Below are positions 9,064 to 16,959 of a stretch of DNA of 64,000 bases, piece after piece. A program made the translations under genes and the position numbers. Positions within the stretch are counted from its first letter, which is position 1. Each line of letters opens with the position of its first letter. This DNA comes from Marinobacter fuscus (GTDB lineage: Bacteria; Pseudomonadota; Gammaproteobacteria; Pseudomonadales; Oleiphilaceae), in contig NZ_PXNP01000023.1 in assembly GCF_003007675.1 (NCBI RefSeq), positions 186,001-250,000 of the forward strand, in the 5' to 3' direction. The notes below the pieces were generated by a model. That model was not told the DNA's origin and did not search any database. It saw nothing but the letters and a program-made list of their open reading frames with translations.

Positions 9064-10041
9064 TTATGTATCCGGTGTCTCTTGAGCTTCCCGTTCCGGC
9101 ACAGAGTAGGGTAAAGGTAACAGGGTAAGTGCGATTTCCGGGTGACCTTCCACTTCGAGAATGCCGTTGCTGGCATCATGGCGCAGAACAGCCAGGAGTT
9201 CACCGTGATCCTCGCCGGTCATTGCGGCATTGACGACTTCGCCGGGGGATCCCGATTCACTCGTGATCCGTGTGCCGGGTAAGGGCGCGCAATCCGTTCC
9301 GGAAAAGCCAAGTCTGAACAGGCTTTTCTTGAGCTGGCCAAGGAAGTGCATTCGGGCAATGACTTCCTGGCCGGTGTAGCACCCTTTTTTGAAGTGGATG
9401 CCCTGAAGGTGCTGCAGATTCAGCATCTGGGGAATGTAGCTTTCGTGGCTGGCTGTGGTCAGCCAGGGCACGCCAGCAGAAATCTCTGAGGCCTGCCATT
9501 GCTCAGGCGTAAGCGCCCGCGTGTCCGGTAAACTGGCGCCGGGGGAGGGCTGCCAGAGTTCAAATCTCGGGTTCCCGTCGCTGTCGTCTTCGACGCGAAT
9601 CAGGTAACCAAAGTCTCCGGCGGCCACCTGTCCGGCGTCCGTGAGGCTGGCTGCCTGGCGTTCGTCGGTCAGGGCGGCGGCTGTATCGGCACCGATAAGG
9701 CCAAACATTTGCCCATGCTCGACCCGTTCCAGGCTGGTGCCGCGGAAAAGCATCAGGTATTTGTTCAGGTGCTGGATGGTCTGCTCTGCGAGTTCTTTTT
9801 CCAGAAACAGCAGCACGTCGTTGTCATCACGTACCAGCCGGGTAACACAGTATGCCCGCCCTTTTGGCGTGCAGGCTGCAGCCCGCAGTGATCGAGCCGG
9901 GGTAACCTCGCCGATGTTCTGGCTAAACTGGCCCTGGATAAACTGGTCGGTGCCGGGGCCACTGATCCGGGCCATGATCCGGCCAGACAGCAGGGCCCGA
10001 CCGGTGGACGCAGGTTGTGGGTGGGCAGATGTGATGGTCAT
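9064..10041 (-). CDS. ygfZ: Folate-binding protein YgfZ (iron-sulfur cluster repair/assembly)
   Basis: YgfZ proteins bind tetrahydrofolate and support assembly or repair of certain [4Fe-4S] enzymes such as MiaB. The 325-residue protein has the GcvT-like fold and the family signature KGCYTGQEVIARMH around residues 217-230, with the key cysteine present. It starts at ATG 10041. It lies 36 bases downstream of ygfX and sdhE on the same strand, in line with the ygfZ/sdhE neighbourhood of enterobacteria. It may be cotranscribed with them. Confidence 0.94.
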   Translation of the reverse strand: MTITSAHPQPASTGRALLSGRIMARISGPGTDQFIQGQFSQNIGEVTPARSLRAAACTPKGRAYCVTRLVRDDNDVLLFLEKELAEQTIQHLNKYLMLFRGTSLERVEHGQMFGLIGADTAAALTDERQAASLTDAGQVAAGDFGYLIRVEDDSDGNPRFELWQPSPGASLPDTRALTPEQWQASEISAGVPWLTTASHESYIPQMLNLQHLQGIHFKKGCYTGQEVIARMHFLGQLKKSLFRLGFSGTDCAPLPGTRITSESGSPGEVVNAAMTGEDHGELLAVLRHDASNGILEVEGHPEIALTLLPLPYSVPEREAQETPDT

Positions 10042-10077
10042 TAAAACGCTCCGGGTAAACGCGGTCTGGTCACTGAT

Positions 10078-10536
10078 TCACGCTCGGGGCCCCGCAATAA
10101 GCCACATTCTGAAGCGTCGGAATTCCTGCTCTGTTACGTTGCCGCCAAAGCGACCGTTCCGGCCCAGCAGGATTGCCGTCAGGTTGTTCAATCTGAGGCC
10201 TTTGGCGCGGACTTTCAAGGTAACCGCCGAAGCGCTGATTGATGTGCACCGGAGCAGGGAGAGGGGCAGCTGGTGGCCGTTGGCGAATCGCCCGTACAGC
10301 TGACCGTTCTCCATGGATAACCCCAGAAGCGCATGTTTACCCTGCAAAAGCCCGCAGCGTCGGAAGTCCGCAACGCCGAAATACAAGGCCGCCGGTGCCA
10401 GAAATAGCAGCAGCGCCGTCAGCTCAAGGGCGCCGGCGACCAAAGCCAGCGCGAACATAAGCCAGGGCAGGCTGGCAAGAACACCGGCGATAACCGAGGG
10501 GCGGAGTGCCAGTTCAATCCGGCTGGACGCGCGCAA
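10078..10536 (-). CDS. ygfX: YgfX-family membrane protein
   Basis: Small inner-membrane protein that partners SdhE. In E. coli YgfX (CptA) has been described as a toxin-like inhibitor of cytoskeletal proteins, while other work ties it to flavinylation; the role here is inferred only from context. The 152-residue product has two adjacent hydrophobic segments at about residues 14-33 and 37-57, then a soluble C-terminal domain ([18 protein letters not shown]). The start is TTG 10536, which overlaps the end of sdhE by 23 bases, so translation is likely coupled. Sequence identity in this family is low, and the assignment rests partly on the sdhE neighbour. Confidence 0.78.
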   Translation of the reverse strand: MRASSRIELALRPSVIAGVLASLPWLMFALALVAGALELTALLLFLAPAALYFGVADFRRCGLLQGKHALLGLSMENGQLYGRFANGHQLPLSLLRCTSISASAVTLKVRAKGLRLNNLTAILLGRNGRFGGNVTEQEFRRFRMWLIAGPRA

Positions 10537-10786
10537 GGATTATCTCGACGATGCGGCGAAGATCCGGGTCTTCCGGCTTGCTGCGTTGCATGAACCATTC
10601 GAACATGTCGGTGTCCTCGCAGCTCAGAAGCTTCTCGTAGCGGGCCTGATCGTCTTTTGGAAGGTCCCGGTAGGCTTCTTCCAGAAACGGCAGCAAAAGC
10701 ACGTCCAGCTCCAGCATGCCGCGGCGGCTGTGCCACCACAAACGATGAAAGTCAGTGTGGTCGGTCGTATTGTGTGTGTCGGACAT
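10514..10786 (-). CDS. sdhE: FAD assembly factor SdhE
   Basis: Promotes covalent attachment of FAD to succinate dehydrogenase and fumarate reductase. The 90-residue product has the invariant RRGMLELD motif near residues 21-28 and the later acidic DMFEWF segment. ATG 10786 is preferred over upstream TTG/ATG codons because a GAGG lies about 9 bases ahead of it. It overlaps ygfX, forming the usual sdhE-ygfX pair, and ygfZ follows. The small size is normal. Confidence 0.93.
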   Translation of the reverse strand: MSDTHNTTDHTDFHRLWWHSRRGMLELDVLLLPFLEEAYRDLPKDDQARYEKLLSCEDTDMFEWFMQRSKPEDPDLRRIVEIILARVQPD

Positions 10787-10821
10787 AAACATCTGCCTCA
10801 AGAAGAACAGGAAGTTTCGGC

Positions 10822-12450
10822 TCAGGGGGCCAGCGTTCGGTAATTGGTTGGCACCAGAATGGTGTCCCGGGCTTCATTTTGCAGACCGGGATAGTCCAGG
10901 GTGTAGTGTAAGCCCCGGCTTTCTTTGCGCTGCAGTGCAGAACAAATGATCAGGTCGGCAACGGTGACCAGATTGCGCAGTTCGATCAGGTCATTGGATA
11001 CCCGGTAGTTGCCGTAGAAATCGCTGATCTCCTGCGACAGCAAATCCACACGGTGCTTCGCCCGCTGTAACCGCTTGGTGGTTCGCACAATACCTACGTA
11101 ATCCCACATGAAATGGCGCAATTCATCCCAGTTATGGGAAATGATCACGTCCTCATCCGAATCCCGGACCTGGCTTTCGTCCCAGTCGGGCACCGGCGGA
11201 ACCGCCGGGATATCGGATTCGCGGCGGGTAATGTCTTCAGCTGCGGCACGGCCATACACCAGGCACTCCAGCAGCGAGTTGCTGGCCATACGGTTGGCTC
11301 CGTGCAGCCCGGTGAAGGCCGCTTCACCAACGACATAGAGCTGGTTTACGTCCGTTCGGGCGCGGTCATCGCTGAGGATGCCGCCGCAGGTATAGTGGGC
11401 GGCCGGTACGACCGGGATGGGCTCTCTGGTGATATCAATACCAAACCCCAGGCAGGTTTCGTAAATCGTCGGGAAATGCTGGCGGATAAACTCCGCGGGC
11501 TTGTGGCTGATATCAAGGTACAGATGATCGGCGCCCAGCCGTTTCATTTCATGGTCGATGGCCCGGGCGACAATATCCCGGGGCGCCAGCTCGGCCCTGG
11601 TATCAAAGCGATCCATGAACCTGTTGCCGTCCGGCAGCTTCAGCAGGCCGCCTTCACCGCGCACGGCCTCGGTAATCAGAAATGATTTCGAGTGGGGGTG
11701 GTACAGGCAGGTTGGGTGGAATTGGTTAAATTCCATATTTGCCACCCGGCAGCCCGCCCGCCAGGCCATCGCGATGCCATCGCCGGACGCGCCATCCGGA
11801 TTGGTGGTGTAGCGATAGGCTTTGGATGCGCCGCCGGTGGCGATCACCGTAAACCTGGCCCGGTAAAGCTCTACATGGTTATCTTCGAGGTTCAGGATGT
11901 AGGCGCCAACACATCGGTTGCCGGGCAGTGCCAGTTTGCGGTTGGTAATCAGGTCAACCGCCACCCGCCCGGCTTTCAGGTCTATGTTGGGGCGTGCCTC
12001 GGCCTGGCTGGCCAGTGTGGTGGAGACGGCCTGGCCCGTGGCGTCTGCTGCGTGAATAATCCGGCGGTGGCTGTGGCCGCCTTCACGGGTCAGGTGATAG
12101 TCCTCGCCATCATCCTGCCGGGTGAATTTCACACCGGAGTCGATCAGCCAGTCGATACTTTCTTTGCTGTGTTCAACGGTGAAGCGGACGGCATCCTCGT
12201 GGCACAGGCCGCCACCGGCCGTCAGGGTGTCCTGGATGTGGTTCTCTACGGAATCGGCGTTGTCCAGAACCGCAGCAATGCCGCCCTGGGCCCACAGCGT
12301 GGCGCCAGAACTGATTGCCGCTTTGCTGATAACGCAAACGCGCAGGTGGGGCGGCAGGTTGAGGGCAACCGTGAGCCCGGCAGCACCGCTGCCGATTATC
12401 AGGACATCGTATTCATAAGACTGTGGCATTGGGTGATTATCGCGGGCCAT
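10822..12450 (-). CDS. nadB: L-aspartate oxidase
   Basis: FAD enzyme that oxidises L-aspartate to iminoaspartate, the first step of de novo NAD synthesis. The 542-residue product has the FAD-binding dinucleotide fold [16 protein letters not shown] at about residue 15, the active-site region [16 protein letters not shown], and HYTCGGI with the flavin-contacting [21 protein letters not shown]. The start is ATG 12450 or ATG 12429; neither has a clear ribosome-binding site. It is divergent from algU, with 87 bases between, matching the nadB/algU arrangement of Pseudomonas. Confidence 0.97.
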   Translation of the reverse strand: MARDNHPMPQSYEYDVLIIGSGAAGLTVALNLPPHLRVCVISKAAISSGATLWAQGGIAAVLDNADSVENHIQDTLTAGGGLCHEDAVRFTVEHSKESIDWLIDSGVKFTRQDDGEDYHLTREGGHSHRRIIHAADATGQAVSTTLASQAEARPNIDLKAGRVAVDLITNRKLALPGNRCVGAYILNLEDNHVELYRARFTVIATGGASKAYRYTTNPDGASGDGIAMAWRAGCRVANMEFNQFHPTCLYHPHSKSFLITEAVRGEGGLLKLPDGNRFMDRFDTRAELAPRDIVARAIDHEMKRLGADHLYLDISHKPAEFIRQHFPTIYETCLGFGIDITREPIPVVPAAHYTCGGILSDDRARTDVNQLYVVGEAAFTGLHGANRMASNSLLECLVYGRAAAEDITRRESDIPAVPPVPDWDESQVRDSDEDVIISHNWDELRHFMWDYVGIVRTTKRLQRAKHRVDLLSQEISDFYGNYRVSNDLIELRNLVTVADLIICSALQRKESRGLHYTLDYPGLQNEARDTILVPTNYRTLAP

Positions 12451-12466
12451 AATGTGGAGGTGTATT

Positions 12467-12493
12467 GAACTAAACTTTACGCTTGCTGTCTAT
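12467..12493 (+). promoter_or_regulatory. Candidate sigma-E (AlgU) promoter of the algU operon
   Basis: GAACTA (12467-12472), a 16-base spacer and TCTAT (12489-12493) match the AlgU/RpoE consensus GAACTT-N16/17-TCTNN with one change in the -35 box. It lies about 45 bases before the likely algU start, where algU is known to activate its own operon in Pseudomonas. This is by sequence match only. Confidence 0.45.
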
Positions 12494-12537
12494 TTGGGCG
12501 AACTGTTAACCCCGTCAATCGGTTGCCGGAACGCCCT

Positions 12538-13218
12538 ATGACTCAAGCAACGCCTTCTGTGGCCAGGCCGCTGGCCAGAAAACCAGGATCCGCTGTTGTA
12601 TCGCCCATGACACCCGAGAACGACTGGAAGCACAGCGAGCAGTCCGATAGCCAGACCGACCTGCAACTGGTTCGCAAAGTCCGCAATGGCGACCGGGCAG
12701 CGTTTGATTTGCTGGTTGTGAAGTACCAGTCGCGGGTGGCTTCCATTATCAGCCGCTACGTGTATGACAGCCAGGAAGTTATGGATCTGGCGCAGGAAAC
12801 CTTTGTCAAAGCCTACCGGGCCATCGATCGTTTTCGCGGCGACAGCGCTTTCTACACCTGGCTTTACCGCATTGCTGTGAACACCGCAAAAAACTTTCTT
12901 GAAGCCCGGGGGCGCCGGCCGCAGGGCTCGGCAGACGTGGCTGATGCCGAAAACTTCGATGACGGCCGCAGGCTGCGGGATCCGGCATCCCCGGAACGGC
13001 TGCTGCAGCGAGAGCAGCTGCAGCGTGCGCTGGCAGAGGCCATTGCCCTGTTGCCTGAGGAACTCCGCTCGGCTTTTCTGCTCAGAGAATATGATGGCCT
13101 GAGTTATGAAGATATTGCGCGGATACTGGAGTGCCCGATCGGAACCGTGCGATCACGTATATTTCGTGCCCGTGATGCAGTAGACCGGCACCTTGGCCCC
13201 TTGCTGGATCATTCATGA
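12538..13218 (+). CDS. algU: Envelope-stress sigma factor AlgU/RpoE
   Basis: ECF sigma factor for envelope stress; held at the membrane by the anti-sigma factor encoded next. Sigma-2 is visible as FDLLVVKYQSRVASIISRYV through DLAQETFVKAYRAIDRFRGDSAFYTWLYRIAVNTAKN, and sigma-4 as LPEELRSAFLLREYDGLSYEDIARILECPIGTVRSRIFRARDA. The start is uncertain: ATG 12538 gives 226 aa and has a GGA 7 bases upstream; ATG 12607 gives 203 aa, nearer the usual ~193; a TTG at 12523 is also in frame. Whichever is right, the N-terminus is longer than in Pseudomonas and looks disordered. mucA follows 21 bases later. Confidence 0.96.
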   Translation: MTQATPSVARPLARKPGSAVVSPMTPENDWKHSEQSDSQTDLQLVRKVRNGDRAAFDLLVVKYQSRVASIISRYVYDSQEVMDLAQETFVKAYRAIDRFRGDSAFYTWLYRIAVNTAKNFLEARGRRPQGSADVADAENFDDGRRLRDPASPERLLQREQLQRALAEAIALLPEELRSAFLLREYDGLSYEDIARILECPIGTVRSRIFRARDAVDRHLGPLLDHS

Positions 13219-13239
13219 ACGTTGAAGAGGTTGCATCCA

Positions 13240-13797
13240 ATGGATGAGCGTCTCAGAGAAACTTTGTCGTCGATGATGGACGATGAGGCTGATGAGCTTT
13301 CGGTGCGGCGGTTGCTGTCCCATAGCGATCAGCATGATGTCCGAGGGCAGTGGCAGCGCTGGCAGCAAATCCGCGACCTGATGCACGAGCAGCACAGTCC
13401 GGCGAGTGCCATAGACGTGGCCGCCGGTGTTCGGGCGGCACTGGACGGCCGCCCCGAGTCCCGATCGGAAAAAACCTCAGTGGCAGAAGCCGGGCGGTCG
13501 GCCTGGCGCTGGCCGGTGGCCGCGATGGTGGCTGTGGCTCTGGTGGTGGGGTTTGGAGCGGGTGCCGGGTGGGACGGCGATGCTTTGCCCGGCAGCCGCG
13601 ATATTGCATCGAATGATGCAGTGCCCGCGCTTAGCCTGCCCGTGGCAGAGCAACAGGTTGGCCTGCAGGAGCTTGATGATGCCCAGCTTCAGCAGATGCG
13701 GCAGTTTTTGCTTGAGCATGCGCAGCACAACAGCGTGGGCGCAGGGCGGGGATCCGTCGGCTATGCCCGGCTGGTCAGTGCGGGAAATCATTACTGA
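13240..13797 (+). CDS. mucA: Anti-sigma-E factor MucA/RseA
   Basis: Single-pass inner-membrane anti-sigma factor that binds AlgU in the cytoplasm and is cut by DegS-type and RseP proteases under stress. The N-terminal domain MDERLRETLSSMMDDEADELSVRRLLS (in pieces) is the RseA signature, a membrane segment follows at about residues 87-107 (WPVAAMVAVALVVGFGAGAG), and the rest is periplasmic. ATG 13240 is preferred over an in-frame TTG at 13222 because GAAGAGG precedes it at a proper distance. The product is 185 aa, close to the family norm. Confidence 0.93.
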   Translation: MDERLRETLSSMMDDEADELSVRRLLSHSDQHDVRGQWQRWQQIRDLMHEQHSPASAIDVAAGVRAALDGRPESRSEKTSVAEAGRSAWRWPVAAMVAVALVVGFGAGAGWDGDALPGSRDIASNDAVPALSLPVAEQQVGLQELDDAQLQQMRQFLLEHAQHNSVGAGRGSVGYARLVSAGNHY

Positions 13798-13814
13798 TTG
13801 TGGAGTATGACCGT

Positions 13815-14843
13815 ATGACCTTTCGTTGTAAGCGCAGGCACTGGCCCGCATTGCTGCTGGCTTGTTTGTTGCTCGGAGCGATGTCAGCGTCTGCGCGGGG
13901 GGCTGCTGAGTTGCCTGCAGGGGATTCCCTGGCCATGGAATGGCTCGAACGACTGGGGCCGGCGCTCAACATGACCTCCTACCGGGGAGTGTTTATTTAT
14001 GCCCGGGGCGATCAGGTTCACTCCATGCGCATCGCCCATCGCTACAAAAATGGGCGGGTTGAAGAACGCCTGGTGATGCAGGACGGCGGCAACGGCGAAA
14101 TCGTTCGCAAGGGAATGGATGTGGTTTGTGTCTTGCCGGATCGGGGGAGGGTGCGCCTGGACGAAGTGATTCCCTCAGGGCCCTTTGCCGAGGCGTTCAG
14201 CAGCCAGTTGGTGCCGGTTGGGCGCTGGTACCGGCCAACCCTGGCCGGACAGGATCGGGTTGCGGGTTACGATGTGGCGATTGTGTCGCTGGAGGCCAGG
14301 GACTCTCATCGTTACAGCCACAGACTGTGGCTGGAAAAAGAAACAGGGCTGCTGGTGAAGAGTCAGGTGCGGGGGCCCGGAGAAGAGGTTCTGGAGCATT
14401 TCCAGTTCACCGATCTGGAGATTACCGGTGATATCAGTGACGACGAACTGGAAATACGTAGTCAGGGGCGCGAAATCAAGCGCAAGCTTGATCACGGTGA
14501 GCCCCGGGCTTCTGCGGTTGCAAGAATGAATGGCTGGACGCTCGACTGGCAGCCTGAAGGGTTTGTTCCTGCGGCAGCACCACGCTCAGGTAAGGGAAAA
14601 GCCGTTGCTTTTTCAGATGGTTTGGCGGCGTTTTCCGTGTTCGTGGAACCCATGGGCCGATTGAAGATGCCGTCCGGTGCGTCACGTGTTGGCGCGACGA
14701 CCATTTTCCTCCGGGAAGTCTCCGTAAATGAGCGCCCTTTTCTGATTGCGGTAGTGGGAGAAATTCCACCTGCAACGGCGCGAAAAGTGGCTGACTCCGT
14801 GCGCATCGATGAACGCCTGGCGCTGGAGTGGGTGGGGTCATGA
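13815..14843 (+). CDS. mucB: Periplasmic sigma-E regulator MucB/RseB
   Basis: Binds the periplasmic part of MucA and protects it from cleavage until lipid or lipoprotein signals release it. The 342-residue product begins with a signal peptide (hydrophobic ALLLACLLLGAMSASA), then the MucB/RseB N-terminal LolA-like domain (SYRGVFIYARGDQVHSMRIAH) and a C-terminal domain. ATG 13815 is preferred over GTG 13800 because TGGAG lies 9 bases ahead and the signal peptide then has normal length. Its stop overlaps the rseC start. Confidence 0.93.
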   Translation: MTFRCKRRHWPALLLACLLLGAMSASARGAAELPAGDSLAMEWLERLGPALNMTSYRGVFIYARGDQVHSMRIAHRYKNGRVEERLVMQDGGNGEIVRKGMDVVCVLPDRGRVRLDEVIPSGPFAEAFSSQLVPVGRWYRPTLAGQDRVAGYDVAIVSLEARDSHRYSHRLWLEKETGLLVKSQVRGPGEEVLEHFQFTDLEITGDISDDELEIRSQGREIKRKLDHGEPRASAVARMNGWTLDWQPEGFVPAAAPRSGKGKAVAFSDGLAAFSVFVEPMGRLKMPSGASRVGATTIFLREVSVNERPFLIAVVGEIPPATARKVADSVRIDERLALEWVGS

Positions 14844-15289
14844 TCACCGAAACCGGTCGTGTCGTCGCCGAGGCGGGGAGCAGTGTCTGGGTTCAGACTA
14901 TCCGGACCAGCGCCTGCCAGAGTTGTGCAGCCCGTTCGGGTTGCGGACAAAGGGTGTTGGCGGCCGCCTCTGGCGGCAAAGCCAACCAGGTATTGATTGA
15001 AAATACGATTGGCGCCCGGGTGGGGGATGATGTGATCATCGGCCTTGATGAACAGGCACTGCTGCGCGCGTCTGTGGCTGTGTATGGCGGGCCACTGGTA
15101 CTGATGGTGGCTGGCAGCATTCTGATGCACCGGGTGTTTGGTCCACAGGATATCGCCGCCATTGGTGGCGCCCTTGCAGGCCTTGGCGCCGGGTTCTTGC
15201 TGGTGCGGCGCTGGCAGGCGCGGGCCGGAGAGCGCTACAAGCCTCGTCTGCTTCGGGTCAACACAGTGCACGTCTCGACATGTCTGTGA
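14840..15289 (+). CDS. rseC: SoxR-reducing / sigma-E positive regulator RseC (MucC)
   Basis: Integral-membrane protein of the RseC/MucC family, linked to sigma-E control and, in E. coli, to re-reduction of the SoxR iron-sulfur cluster with the Rsx complex. The 150-residue product has the cysteine cluster SACQSCAARSGC at about residues 27-38 and two membrane segments (residues ~76-120). ATG 14840 overlaps the mucB TGA stop as ATGA, which shows translational coupling. It fills the mucC position of the algU-mucABCD operon. Confidence 0.92.
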   Translation: MITETGRVVAEAGSSVWVQTIRTSACQSCAARSGCGQRVLAAASGGKANQVLIENTIGARVGDDVIIGLDEQALLRASVAVYGGPLVLMVAGSILMHRVFGPQDIAAIGGALAGLGAGFLLVRRWQARAGERYKPRLLRVNTVHVSTCL

Positions 15290-15368
15290 TTCCTACCGTT
15301 ATTTAAGTTGAAAATACACCGGTCAACCCCAGAATAAAACAACCAACAGACGTCATAAGGGGGTAGTT

Positions 15369-16847
15369 ATGCCAGAGCAAGATGTACAGGCCGCCCATGC
15401 CCGGTCTTCCGTCACGCCGGGGGCTTTGCTGGGCGCTCTATTGATGGTGGCGGCCATGATGTCGGTGTTCTGGAGCCAGAATGCGGCTGCCAGAAGCCTG
15501 CCGGACTTCACCAGGCTGGTTGAAGAGAATTCCAGTGCGGTGGTCAACATCAGTACCACCACCGAAGCGGCAAGCCAGGGCTCCGGATTTCACGGCTCGC
15601 CTTTTGACGAGCGCCAGCTGGAACAACTGCCCCCATTTCTTCAGGACTTTTTCCGGGGCCCCCGTTCGCCCTTCGGTGGTTCTCCCCGATCCCAGCAGCC
15701 CCGGCGCAGCATGGGGTCCGGTTTTATTGTTTCGGCAGATGGCTATGTGCTGACCAACAACCATGTGGTTGAGGATGCAGACGAGGTTATTGTTCGCCTG
15801 AATGATCGCCGGGAGTTTACGGCCACCATTGTCGGAACCGATCCGCGCTCGGATATGGCCGTTTTGAAAATTGAGAATGCCGAGGATCTTCCGGTGGTCA
15901 GTGTAGGCCGGTCAAAGGATCTGAAAGTGGGAGAATGGGTATTTGCCATTGGTTCTCCGTTCGGGTTCGACTACACGGTGACCGCAGGGATCGTCAGTGC
16001 GCTCGGCCGCTCTCTGCCATCCGAAAACTATGTGCCTTTTATCCAGACAGATGTGGCCATCAACCCGGGGAATTCCGGTGGCCCCCTGTTTAATCTTGAC
16101 GGCGAAGTGGTGGGCATCAACTCCCAGATTTATACCCGCTCCGGTGGTTTCATGGGGGTGTCTTTCGCTATCCCGATCGATGATGCCATGAACGTATTCC
16201 GTCAGCTCAGAGACAGTGGCTCCGTTGCCCGGGGCTGGTTGGGTGTGCTGATTCAGGAAGTAAACCGGGATCTGGCAGAGAGCTTTGGCCTTAAGCGTCC
16301 GCGGGGCGCCCTGGTCGCAGAGGTTATGCCTGGCTCGCCTGCAGAAAAGGGTGGGTTGGAATCCGGCGATATTGTGTTGGCCTACAACGGAGAAGATGTC
16401 GAGCTGTCGTCTGACTTACCCCCAATGGTTGGTCGAACCCGGATTGGCGAAACCGCAGAGCTGACCGTGTTGCGCGGTGGGCGCGAGATTTCCGTGGATG
16501 TTGCGATTGGCCAGTTGCCGGAAGACGGTAGTCAGGTAGCCAGCAGCACACCTGATGCGGACGCCAGTGGTGCAGCCAGCCCGCTGGGGTTGAGTGTGGA
16601 GACATTGCCTCCGGAAACGGCCAGTTCCGTGGGTGTCGAGGGTGGTGTCGTGGTCTCTGGTGTCAGTCGCGGGCCAGCGTTTGATGCAGGTATTCGCGCG
16701 AGGGACATCATTACCGAGATCAACCGCCAGCAGGTGCGGTCGGTTCGTGACTTCCGCGAGGTGGTCAGTGGGTTGCCGGAAAATCGGGCAGTTTCTGTGC
16801 GTGTGGTGCGCCAGGGCAGGGCCATTTACCTGGTGCTCAAGCCCTGA
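15369..16847 (+). CDS. mucD: Periplasmic serine protease MucD (DegP/HtrA family)
   Basis: HtrA-type protease/chaperone that clears misfolded envelope proteins and dampens the AlgU response. The 492-residue protein has an N-terminal hydrophobic segment (residues ~18-38, signal peptide or anchor), a trypsin-like domain with catalytic His132 (TNNHVV), Asp162 (RSDMAVLKI) and Ser236 (NPGNSGGPLF), and two PDZ domains at about residues 290-380 and 405-485. ATG 15369 follows AAGGGGG. It closes the algU operon; a strong terminator lies 24 bases after the stop. Confidence 0.97.
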   Translation: MPEQDVQAAHARSSVTPGALLGALLMVAAMMSVFWSQNAAARSLPDFTRLVEENSSAVVNISTTTEAASQGSGFHGSPFDERQLEQLPPFLQDFFRGPRSPFGGSPRSQQPRRSMGSGFIVSADGYVLTNNHVVEDADEVIVRLNDRREFTATIVGTDPRSDMAVLKIENAEDLPVVSVGRSKDLKVGEWVFAIGSPFGFDYTVTAGIVSALGRSLPSENYVPFIQTDVAINPGNSGGPLFNLDGEVVGINSQIYTRSGGFMGVSFAIPIDDAMNVFRQLRDSGSVARGWLGVLIQEVNRDLAESFGLKRPRGALVAEVMPGSPAEKGGLESGDIVLAYNGEDVELSSDLPPMVGRTRIGETAELTVLRGGREISVDVAIGQLPEDGSQVASSTPDADASGAASPLGLSVETLPPETASSVGVEGGVVVSGVSRGPAFDAGIRARDIITEINRQQVRSVRDFREVVSGLPENRAVSVRVVRQGRAIYLVLKP

Positions 16848-16870
16848 TCGGAGCAAGGTAAGCGGTGACC

Positions 16871-16905
16871 GCCCCCGGGGTATGGCGACATGCCCGGGGG
16901 CTTTT
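16871..16905 (+). terminator. Rho-independent terminator of the algU-mucABCD operon
   Basis: GCCCCCGGG (16871-16879) pairs perfectly with CCCGGGGGC (16893-16901) over a 13-base loop, followed at once by a run of T (16902-16906). It sits just after mucD and before the c-di-GMP gene. Confidence 0.85.
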
Positions 16906-16959
16906 TGTTATGCTTTCACTGTCTGCCAATAAGCCGGGTCATGGAACGGACCGATAACA

